Source: JBCBSK01 sp965250105
Lineage (GTDB): Bacteria; Pseudomonadota; Alphaproteobacteria; Rhizobiales; Tepidamorphaceae
Assembly: GCA_965250105.1 (NCBI GenBank)
Contig: OZ252290.1
Span: 3,410,001 to 3,474,000, forward strand
DNA: 64,000 bases
Direction: 5' to 3'
Positions 51,542-58,196 of the stretch are shown in pieces. The stretch's first letter is position 1, and every line of letters starts with the position of its first letter. The notes beneath the pieces are model-generated. The model made no database searches. It was not told where the DNA came from and saw only the letters and a program-made list of their open reading frames with translations. Made by a program: the position numbers and the translations under genes.

Positions 51542-52294
51542 GTGGGCGAAAAGTCGCCGGATGCGTTCCGCACCATCAGCGAGGTCGCCGATGACCTTGA
51601 TCTGCCGCAGCATGTCCTGAGGTTCTGGGAAACCCGCTTCGCCCAGATCAAGCCGCTCAAGCGCGGCGGCGGCCGGCGCTATTATCGGCCGGACGATGTC
51701 CGGCTGCTGCGCGGCATTCGCCAACTCCTCTATGGCGACGGTTACACGATCAAGGGTGTGCAGCGCATCTTGCGCCAGGAAGGCATTCGTCATGTCATCC
51801 GCCTGGGGGATGGCGACGAGAATGGCGCTACGGTGGAAATCGCGGCGGCGGATGCCAGCGCCTTGACGACCGGGGTGCCACAGAATGCGCCACCATCCCC
51901 ACGGCCTGACGCGCCGACGCCGGACCGGTCAGACCTTGTGGATCCCGCGCGGCCGGCCGGTGAAGACGCTGGTCCGGAGGTCGGCGCGCCGCTTTTTGCG
52001 GCCACCACACCCGTTGCGGAGGCCGAGGCCGGGCCGCCCCGCGTCTTGCAGCGCAAGCGCGCCGAGGCTTATTCGGCCGGGGCGGAGGTTAGCGCGCAAG
52101 AGACAGGTGAAGAGGCCGGCGGCGACTCCGGTTCGGCGACGGCCGGGGCGGAGGCTTCCGCCGTGCCGAACGGGCAGGGAGCGACACCGGCCGGGCATGC
52201 CGCCTTGTCCGAGGCGGACGTTCAGCGCCTCAAGGCGGCCGTCTTCGAACTGATGGAATGTCGACGGATACTGAATGACAGTTCTAATACGTGA
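51542..52294 (+). CDS. MerR-family transcriptional regulator with disordered linker
   Basis: The 250-residue product has an N-terminal MerR helix-turn-helix (FRTISEVADDLDLPQHVLRF, WETRFAQIKPLKRGGGRRYY, DVRLLRGIRQLLYGDGYTIK). A long Ala/Pro/Glu/Gly-rich segment (about residues 90-215) with no predicted structure follows, and then a short C-terminal helix (LSEADVQRLKAAVFELMECR). No metal-binding Cys set of the classical MerR sensors is present. It starts at GTG three bases after ihfA and is probably co-transcribed. Close relatives sit beside ihfA throughout Hyphomicrobiales, with unknown targets. Confidence 0.88.
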   Translation: MGEKSPDAFRTISEVADDLDLPQHVLRFWETRFAQIKPLKRGGGRRYYRPDDVRLLRGIRQLLYGDGYTIKGVQRILRQEGIRHVIRLGDGDENGATVEIAAADASALTTGVPQNAPPSPRPDAPTPDRSDLVDPARPAGEDAGPEVGAPLFAATTPVAEAEAGPPRVLQRKRAEAYSAGAEVSAQETGEEAGGDSGSATAGAEASAVPNGQGATPAGHAALSEADVQRLKAAVFELMECRRILNDSSNT

Positions 52295-52827
52295 CGCGAA
52301 CCAATAGGCATCCCGGCCATTTCAATCGACTGCCTTTTATCGGCACAAAGGATGGTCAGAGCGTATTAGAATTAGAATAATTGAAAATTTCTTCGGTTTT
52401 AGCTTCTTGCTTTGTCACTCGGGAACGCTTCATTTATCTGGTTTTGTCAAATCGTCTAGATGATTTTGAATTTCATTTCATTGGATTGGCATGTGTTATG
52501 CTGATGTCTATGTATTTTGTTCAAAAGTAAAAGATATTTCGTTGTGATGTGTTTGGCTTTTTTTTTCAGTTTTGCGGCGAAGTAAAATATACCGGGATGA
52601 TTTAAGCGCCAGTCCATCTCTTTCGATATTTTAGTGCCTCCCTGTAAACTTTGCAGGTCCGTATGGTGGATCATGTCGGGATATTGTGCTGGGCTTCCAT
52701 GTTATTCCATTGGATAAGGCGGAATACGCGTTCGCCTGTATATAAAACAACAAACCAGACCTGTCCTATCTGCGTAAGACATCTAGGCTATGTCGCAGTC
52801 TTAGTGTCTCACGCATGAGGGAAGGCA
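52295..52827. other. AT-rich intergenic region, regulatory or foreign
   Basis: In this 533-bp stretch base composition shifts abruptly to AT-rich (runs such as AATTGAAAATTT and nine consecutive T near 52558), unlike any other spacer in the window. I see no convincing long gene: a 72-codon minus-strand frame (52456-52674) has no ribosome binding site and Lys/Ile-rich composition. It does contain a sigma54-like promoter and, near its right end, nested dyads (TAAGAC...GTCTTA around GACAT...ATGTC, 52775-52803) just before the small gene. Such AT tracts are typical targets of MucR/H-NS-type silencers. Confidence 0.6.
52486..52502 (+). promoter_or_regulatory. Sigma54-like -24/-12 promoter
   Basis: TTGGCATGTGTTATGCT fits TTGGCACG-N4-TTGCW with the invariant GG and GC doublets ten bases apart. 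It points toward the small gene, about 310 bases downstream. One -24 position and one -12 position deviate. Confidence 0.35.
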
Positions 52828-53019
52828 ATGGAACAGCTGAAATCAACAAACCAATCGCATCCGCACGGTTCGGAAATCGCCCTTCTGGAGCATGTCTATT
52901 CGGGCTTGACGCAGCGCCGGGATCTGTTCGGTGCCTATCTGCTCGGCATGGTCATCGACCATCTGCGCATCGATTGGGAAGCGGTATCCGACAGGGCGGA
53001 CAGGCGGTCGGGCGTCTAG
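52828..53019 (+). CDS. Small protein of unknown function (63 aa)
   Basis: I do not recognise this product. The frame has an excellent ribosome binding site (GAGGGAAGGCA directly before ATG). The sequence looks like a folded helical protein: EIALLEHVYSGLTQRRDLFG then AYLLGMVIDHLRIDWEAV. There is no signal peptide and no cysteine. It lies between an AT-rich regulatory tract, with dyads and a possible sigma54 promoter upstream, and a long palindrome immediately downstream. Codon composition matches the chromosome rather than the AT-rich tract. It could be a small regulator, but that is only a guess. Confidence 0.6.
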   Translation: MEQLKSTNQSHPHGSEIALLEHVYSGLTQRRDLFGAYLLGMVIDHLRIDWEAVSDRADRRSGV

Positions 53020-53020
53020 T

Positions 53021-53076
53021 GCATCATCCGTTCAGGTTTCAGCGCTTCGTGCTGAAACCTGAACGGATAAAGATGC
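53021..53076. repeat. Long perfect inverted repeat (intergenic palindrome 1)
   Basis: ATCCGTTCAGGTTTCAGC and its exact reverse complement form an 18-bp stem with a 7-base loop GCTTCGT. GCATC/GATGC extend the stem across an AAA bulge. No T-run follows. It starts two bases after the small gene's stop. The form is that of the dispersed RIME/REP-like palindromes of Rhizobiales. Confidence 0.8.
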
Positions 53077-53103
53077 GCCAACACCCGAGATATCGAGCAG
53101 ACT

Positions 53104-53146
53104 GGTTCGGTCCGGTTGTATCGATAAGAGGCAATCGGACCGGATC
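53104..53146. repeat. Imperfect inverted repeat (intergenic palindrome 2)
   Basis: GGTTCGGTCCGGTTG pairs with CAATCGGACCGGATC with a few mismatches around a 13-base loop. CAATCGGACCGGATCTTGCTCTA resembles the ends of common rhizobial intergenic repeats. It is followed by a GC-rich dyad near 53155-53173. Confidence 0.6.
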
Positions 53147-53194
53147 TTGCTCTAGCGGCGCGCTGCGCCGCGCCTGTCGCGGCGCAATCCACTC

Positions 53195-53223
53195 TTGCGC
53201 CTAACCGACAAAGACCCTAGACC
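53195..53223 (+). promoter_or_regulatory. Possible promoter of tRNA-Pro
   Basis: TTGCGC is followed after 17 bases by TAGACC, placing the start about 10 bases before the mature tRNA 5' end. Confidence 0.35.
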
Positions 53224-53242
53224 AGCGGAGCCGTTCGGCAGT

Positions 53243-53320
53243 CGGAGCGTGGCGCAGCCCGGTTAGCGCACCGGTCTGGGGGACCGGGGGTCGCGAGTTC
53301 AAATCTCGCCGCTCCGACCA
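53243..53320 (+). tRNA. tRNA-Pro (anticodon GGG)
   Basis: The 7-bp acceptor stem CGGAGCG/CGCTCCG, D-arm GCGC...GCGC with GGTTAG, anticodon stem CCGGT/ACCGG around CTGGGGG with anticodon GGG, and T-arm GCGAG-TTCAAAT-CTCGC are all present. CCA is encoded. It borders the polysaccharide locus: the nearest gene on the other strand ends 28 bp away, and tRNA genes are frequent integration sites. Confidence 0.95.
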
Positions 53321-53348
53321 TTTTCCCCGCTATACCGCCTAATCGCCA

Positions 53349-54638
53349 TTAAGCGCCGCGCGGATCGCACGCCAAGCCGCCGTCGCGCACGGCCACGGGT
53401 GGGGTCGCGGCCTGAACGGGCCGTGCCGTCAGGCCCCAGATCAGGCCGATCAGAAGATAGAAGTGCCGCCAGCGGTCGGTGTCGATGATCAGCCCTTCGA
53501 GGGCGAGGCCGATCAGCGTGGCGACGGCACAGATCAGGACGGGCTGCAGCGGCGAGGGGCGCAGCATGGCGCGGCAGCCGCGCATGAGTGTCCAGATGAC
53601 GAGCGACAGATAGGCCATAGCGCCGACCCAGCCGCTGGTCATCAGCGTGTTGAGATAGACATTGTGCGGGTCCTCGATGAAATATCGGCGCCCGAATTCC
53701 AGCGCGCCGATGCCGAGCGGCCTGTCGAGCGCCAGGCTGAAGCCCGCGAGATGCCGGCCGAACCGTCCTTCCGGCCCCTGATCATAGGATTGGTCGAGCG
53801 AGAACCGGTCGGCCATCAACTCGGCCACCTGATCGATCGACAGCGCCACCATCAGAAGAACCACGAGGCCGGCCAGGCCGAGCCCACAGAGCAGAATGGT
53901 CCTGAGCCGGCTGAAGAAGCCGTCGGACAATACCAGCCTGAAAAACACCACGAGCGCGCCCGAGATGGCCAGGTGCAGCCAGGCGCCGCGCGAAAAGGTG
54001 AGCAGGATCGCCAGCGCGAGAAGGCCGAGAACACCAGCCGAGAGCAATGCCTTGGCCGGGCGGTCGGACAATAGGCTCATCAGCGCCAGCATGGCCGGGA
54101 ACATCAGGAAGGGGCCGAGGACGTTGGGGTCCTGGAAGGTGCCGCGCGCGCGTCCGTAAAGCGTCAGAAGATCGTAGCCGATGCCGAAATAACCCGCGAT
54201 GCCGGCCAATGCCGCGATCGTGCCGGCCACCAGATAGGCCGAGGCGATCAGCTTCACCCGCGGCACGGGATCGGCGGCGACGAAGATCGCGAAGAACAGC
54301 GACGTGGCGGCCAGAAATCCGGTGACGACGGTGTAGAACAGCGCGTCGCCCGGCGGCTCGGCCTGCAGAGACCCGACGAAGCCGCAGGCGAGGAAGACGA
54401 CCAGCAGCAAAAAGAGCGGCGCCAGGCTGGGGGCGATGCGGATGCCGAGGATCAGATAGAGCCCGAAACAGCCCAGGACAAGGAATTCGTAAGGTGCCGG
54501 TTCGAAGAACACGATGCCGCTGACCGCGACCGTGATCCAGACGAGCAGCGCGGCTGCCTCATGGGCGAGACGCCGACCGGCGGCGACATAATCGGTGACC
54601 AGCGGCGTCGCCGCATGCGATGTCGGCGACAGGCTCAA
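53349..54638 (-). CDS. O-antigen ligase/polymerase-like (Wzy-type) membrane protein
   Basis: The 429-residue product has about 12 hydrophobic segments. The long periplasmic loop carries the Wzy_C hallmarks: GRARGTFQDPNVLGPFLMFP, LLTFSRGAWLHLAISG and, in the second half, RYFIEDPHNVYLNTLMTSGW (DPHN with catalytic-type His). It probably polymerises lipid-linked repeat units on the periplasmic face. The start is a TTG that overlaps the stop of the preceding sugar-transferase gene (TTGA); no ATG lies nearby. HfsC of the holdfast system is a functional analogue. Confidence 0.85.
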   Translation of the reverse strand: MSLSPTSHAATPLVTDYVAAGRRLAHEAAALLVWITVAVSGIVFFEPAPYEFLVLGCFGLYLILGIRIAPSLAPLFLLLVVFLACGFVGSLQAEPPGDALFYTVVTGFLAATSLFFAIFVAADPVPRVKLIASAYLVAGTIAALAGIAGYFGIGYDLLTLYGRARGTFQDPNVLGPFLMFPAMLALMSLLSDRPAKALLSAGVLGLLALAILLTFSRGAWLHLAISGALVVFFRLVLSDGFFSRLRTILLCGLGLAGLVVLLMVALSIDQVAELMADRFSLDQSYDQGPEGRFGRHLAGFSLALDRPLGIGALEFGRRYFIEDPHNVYLNTLMTSGWVGAMAYLSLVIWTLMRGCRAMLRPSPLQPVLICAVATLIGLALEGLIIDTDRWRHFYLLIGLIWGLTARPVQAATPPVAVRDGGLACDPRGA

Positions 54639-56194
54639 TAGGCGTTGTCCGGTTTCGACACGAGCGAGATCGGCGTCACGGCCAGGATGTAGAGGTCGAA
54701 CCAGGGCGACCAGTTCTCGATATAGTAGAGGTCGTGCTCGACACGGCGTTCGATCTTTTCCCGTGTATCGGTCTCGCCGCGCCAGCCATTCACCTGGGCC
54801 CAGCCGGTGATCCCCGGTTTCACCCGGTGGCGGGCGAAATAGCCGTCGACCACCTGGTCGTAGAGCGTGTTCTCGGCCTTGGCCTCGAGCGCGTGCGGGC
54901 GCGGGCCGACGAGCGACAGATCACCGCGCAAGACATTGAACAATTGCGGCAATTCGTCGAGGCTCGTCTTCCGGATGAAGCGACCGACGCGGGTCACGCG
55001 CGGGTCGTCCCGGGTGACGAGCTTGCTGGCGGTGGCATCGCAGCGGTCGGCCCGCATGGAGCGGAACTTGTAGACCTCGATTAGTTCGTTGTTGAAGCCG
55101 TAGCGCTTCTGCTTGAACAGGATCGGCCCCTTGCTGTCGAGGCGCACCGCGAGTGCTGTCGCCAGCATGACCGGCGACAGCGCGACGATCAGCCCGAAGG
55201 AGACGACCCGGTCGAAGACCTGCTTGGCGAACACGCCCCAATCGGTCAACGGCTTGTCGGCCATGTCGAGCATCGGCACGCCGCCGACATAGCTGTAGGC
55301 GCGCGGCCGGAAGCGCAGGCGGTTGGCATGCGCGCTGAGCCGGATATCGACCGGCAGCACCCAGAGCTTGGCCATCAGGTCGAGCACGCGCTTTTCCGCC
55401 GTCATCGGCAGCGTCACGATCAGCATGTCGATGCGCGTCTGGCGGCCGAAGGCGATCAGTTCGTCGATCGTGCCGAGCTTGCGGTAGCCGGCGACGATTT
55501 CCGGCGAGCGCTCGGCGCCGCGATCGTCGAAGACGCCGATGATGGTGATGTCGCTGTCGTCGGTCTGTTCCAGCGCGCCGATGAAATCAGCGGCGTTCTG
55601 CCCGCCGCCGATGATGACGGCCCGGCGGTCGAGGCGCCCCTGCCGGATCCAGCCGTGAACCTGGCGCGACAGGCTATAGCGCCAGCCGACCAGCAACAGG
55701 CCGCCGGTGACGAACCACAGTCCGAACCAGATCCGCGAGAATTCGTCGCCGACCTTGCCGAAGAAAGCGATGGTCGTCAAAAGCGCGAAGACGAGCGCCC
55801 AGCCGCCGAGGATCGGCGCGATCTGGTGGTGGAAATTCTGCATCGCCGCGATGTCGTAGAGATGGAAGATGCGGAACGCCGCGATGGCGAGGATGACGGC
55901 CGTCAGAAAGGCGATCGGATAGAAGGGCAGGAAGCCGACCTGCGGCAGGACATAGATGGCGTAGGTGGCGATCCCGGTCGCCATGATGATCGCGGCATCG
56001 GTCGCCATCACGCCGCCGATCAGCATGGCGCGCGAGATGCGGTTCCGCTCCGATCGTCCGGCGATGCTGGCGGCCAGCGGATTGAGCGGGGCTAGGCCCG
56101 CGGCATTCCGCGTGTCGTCATGCGCCACCTCGGCATCGGCGGTCGCGGCGGCTTCCAGGACATCGGTGACCCCGATGCCTCCCTTGCTTTCCAT
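54635..56194 (-). CDS. Undecaprenyl-phosphate sugar-1-phosphate transferase (WcaJ/HfsE-like)
   Basis: This family transfers hexose-1-phosphate to undecaprenyl phosphate to start repeat-unit synthesis. The 519-residue polyisoprenyl-phosphate hexose-1-phosphotransferase has four N-terminal membrane helices, a Rossmann-like middle domain (RAVIIGGGQNAADFIGALEQ) and the catalytic C-terminal domain. That domain carries KFRSMRAD, DELPQLFNVL, LRGDLSLVGPRP and KPGITGWAQVNGWRGET. Domain order and length match WcaJ/WbaP-type enzymes (glucose or galactose). It is translationally coupled to the polymerase gene. Confidence 0.93.
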   Translation of the reverse strand: MESKGGIGVTDVLEAAATADAEVAHDDTRNAAGLAPLNPLAASIAGRSERNRISRAMLIGGVMATDAAIIMATGIATYAIYVLPQVGFLPFYPIAFLTAVILAIAAFRIFHLYDIAAMQNFHHQIAPILGGWALVFALLTTIAFFGKVGDEFSRIWFGLWFVTGGLLLVGWRYSLSRQVHGWIRQGRLDRRAVIIGGGQNAADFIGALEQTDDSDITIIGVFDDRGAERSPEIVAGYRKLGTIDELIAFGRQTRIDMLIVTLPMTAEKRVLDLMAKLWVLPVDIRLSAHANRLRFRPRAYSYVGGVPMLDMADKPLTDWGVFAKQVFDRVVSFGLIVALSPVMLATALAVRLDSKGPILFKQKRYGFNNELIEVYKFRSMRADRCDATASKLVTRDDPRVTRVGRFIRKTSLDELPQLFNVLRGDLSLVGPRPHALEAKAENTLYDQVVDGYFARHRVKPGITGWAQVNGWRGETDTREKIERRVEHDLYYIENWSPWFDLYILAVTPISLVSKPDNAY

Positions 56195-56267
56195 TTTTGG
56201 CGCTCCTGGCGGCGAGATGACAATTCTTGTCAGCCTTGAGAGCTAGCAGTCAGGAGTCAAAAAGGGT

Positions 56268-57470
56268 TTAAACAAGTCCCGCAATCGGGGCGGATTTGTC
56301 CATTCGTCGAGACGACACCGTCTCATAAGCGGACAGGATCCTGTCCGTCATGGCCGCGATGGTGAAGTTGGCGCGGACATTTTGGCGCACCCGATCCATC
56401 ACGTCATGAAATCGCGCGTCACCGTCTAGGGCCGTGCGCAGGCCCGCCGCCAGGAGATCCGGCGCGTCCGGCGGGATAAGAATGTCCCGATCGGCGCCGA
56501 AGATCTCCGGAATGCCGCCGACACGGGTCGCGACGATCGGTTTTCCCGCCGCGATGGCCTCGAGCACGATATAGGGCAGGGATTCGGCGCGCGACGGCAC
56601 GCAGACGACCCGTCCGCGCCCGAAGGCGGTGCGGGCGGGTTCCGGCGGATGGAAGCGGATCCGCGCGGGGGACGCCGCTTCGGCGCGCGCGCGCAGCGCA
56701 TCGGCGTCCGGTCCGCTACCGACGATCGACATGGAAATCGGTCTGTCCCGGGCGAGGTGTCGACCGGCATCGATCAGCGTGTCGACGCCTTTCAGGTCGC
56801 GCAATTCGCCGATGAAGACGACGTCGTCGACCATGTCGTCAGTCATGCCGGCGGCATGCCCGGCTGGCGCGAAATCGTCCGGTCGGAGGCCGTTATGGAT
56901 CACCATGGCCGGAGCGGCCGGGCGCCCGATCTTGCGAACCGTCGCGTCCCGGCTGAAGGCGCTTTCGAACAAGAAGAGATCCGTCAGCGGCATCAGCAGG
57001 CGTTCAAGACCGAGAAAGACGAAGCCTTTCGGACTCTTGCGGGAAAAATGCAGGCTGCCGCCATGCGGCGTATAGACCCGCACCGGCCGGGGCATATGGG
57101 AAGGGCGCATCGGCGGCGCGAGCCGGGCATAGGCCCCGCCCTTGGCGCCATGGCCGTGAACGACCGTGGCTTCCTTGTCGGCGAGTTCCCGGGCGATCCG
57201 CCGGGTGGCCCCGATATCGCCAAGGCCCGGCGCGCGGCTCATCTCAAGGCGCGTCAGGCCGAGCGTCAGCCAGCCGCGGGCATCGGCAAGCCGGCTTTCG
57301 GCCATGTCCGAGCCCGGTGTCGCGTCGCAAACAAGGCCGACATCATGGCCGCGTTTCGCCTGTTCCTCCGCGAGATCGAGGACATGGCGGAACAGCCCGC
57401 CGAGCGGGGCGCGGAAGACATGGATAATGCGGTGGCGATGCGGCGCGCGGGGCGCGCCCGCGCCGGTCAT
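56268..57470 (-). CDS. Glycosyltransferase family 4-like protein
   Basis: The 400-residue product has the GT-B double Rossmann layout of family 4 enzymes. The N-terminal acceptor half has IIHVFRAPLGGLFRHVLDLA and VVHGHGAKGGAYARL. The donor half has VVFIGELRDLKGVDTLIDAG, ISMSIVGSGPDADALRARA and the E-x7-E motif in CVPSRAESLPYIVLEAIAAG. It probably adds a sugar to the lipid-linked repeat unit at the cytoplasmic face. Its ATG overlaps the stop of the export-lipoprotein gene (ATGA). Confidence 0.92.
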   Translation of the reverse strand: MTGAGAPRAPHRHRIIHVFRAPLGGLFRHVLDLAEEQAKRGHDVGLVCDATPGSDMAESRLADARGWLTLGLTRLEMSRAPGLGDIGATRRIARELADKEATVVHGHGAKGGAYARLAPPMRPSHMPRPVRVYTPHGGSLHFSRKSPKGFVFLGLERLLMPLTDLFLFESAFSRDATVRKIGRPAAPAMVIHNGLRPDDFAPAGHAAGMTDDMVDDVVFIGELRDLKGVDTLIDAGRHLARDRPISMSIVGSGPDADALRARAEAASPARIRFHPPEPARTAFGRGRVVCVPSRAESLPYIVLEAIAAGKPIVATRVGGIPEIFGADRDILIPPDAPDLLAAGLRTALDGDARFHDVMDRVRQNVRANFTIAAMTDRILSAYETVSSRRMDKSAPIAGLV

Positions 57471-58045
57471 AGCCAACGCTCGTGCACGGTCACCGTGTCG
57501 CCCGGCCGGATCGGGTGGTCGAGCGGCACGTCCGTCTCGATGATGACCCCGTCGATCTGCCGCGAGATCGTCACCCCGCGCTTGACCGAACGCGGCGTGA
57601 AGCCGCCGGCGATGGCGACCGCCGTGCGCGCCGTCATGCCGGCGACATAAGGAAACCGGCCCGGCGCCTGGACTTCGCCGAGGACGAAGAAGGGGCGGAA
57701 TTCGGCGATCTCCAGCGTCACATTCGGATCGCGCAGGAAGCCCGCCTGCAGCCGGTGGGTGATGGCCGCGTCGAGCTGGTCGAGCGTATGCCCTCGGGCT
57801 GGCACCGCGCCGATCAGCGGCATGGCGAGCATGCCTTCCGGATCGACGGTATAGCTGTTGGTCAGATCGGTCTGGCCGAACACGATCACCCGCAGGCGGT
57901 CGCCGCTGTCGAGCCGGTAGGGCGCTTCGAGGCTGTCGGCGAAACGCGGATCGACGTCGCCTGCCCCGGCACAGGCAGCGGCGCCGAGAACAAGAACGCA
58001 GGCAATGACGCGCGCGACCCACACGGTCCACACTCCGAAAAACAT
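57467..58045 (-). CDS. Polysaccharide export outer-membrane protein (Wza/HfsD-like)
   Basis: The 192-residue product has a signal peptide with a possible lipobox (LGAAAC; position -3 is Ala, so lipidation is uncertain). The polysaccharide-export domain follows (YRLDSGDRLRVIVFGQTDLT, SYTVDPEGMLAMPLIGAVPA) and an SLBB repeat (FFVLGEVQAPGRFPYVAGM). It lacks the C-terminal transmembrane helix of E. coli Wza and has the short form common in Rhizobiales (ExoF/UppC-like). It heads the minus-strand operon and is divergent from the co-polymerase gene across 151 bp. Confidence 0.92.
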   Translation of the reverse strand: MFFGVWTVWVARVIACVLVLGAAACAGAGDVDPRFADSLEAPYRLDSGDRLRVIVFGQTDLTNSYTVDPEGMLAMPLIGAVPARGHTLDQLDAAITHRLQAGFLRDPNVTLEIAEFRPFFVLGEVQAPGRFPYVAGMTARTAVAIAGGFTPRSVKRGVTISRQIDGVIIETDVPLDHPIRPGDTVTVHERWL

Positions 58046-58078
58046 CTAGACAAGCTTCGGCGAAGTTAGGCGCGCCAT

Positions 58079-58130
58079 GGTTAAGGAATGGTCTCCGCCG
58101 CCGCGACGGCCAGGTTAACCGGGCGGTTAC
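58079..58130. promoter_or_regulatory. Three GGTTA motifs in the divergent polysaccharide promoter region
   Basis: GGTTAA (58079), GGTTAACC (58113, an 8-bp palindrome) and GGTTAC (58125) cluster in the 151-bp spacer between the export-lipoprotein and co-polymerase genes. They may be operators for a shared regulator. Upstream of the co-polymerase gene two ATGs (58149 and 58197) are possible. Confidence 0.3.
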
Positions 58131-58196
58131 TCTGTTCATGGATAGCTGATGGCTCGGATCCCGCGCCCCAGGTCAACACGCCTTGAAGCCAAACCC

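Noticed and set aside
52456..52674. 72-codon minus-strand open frame in the AT-rich tract
   Set aside because: No ribosome binding site, a Lys/Ile/His-rich product explained by AT-rich DNA, and no recognisable domain.
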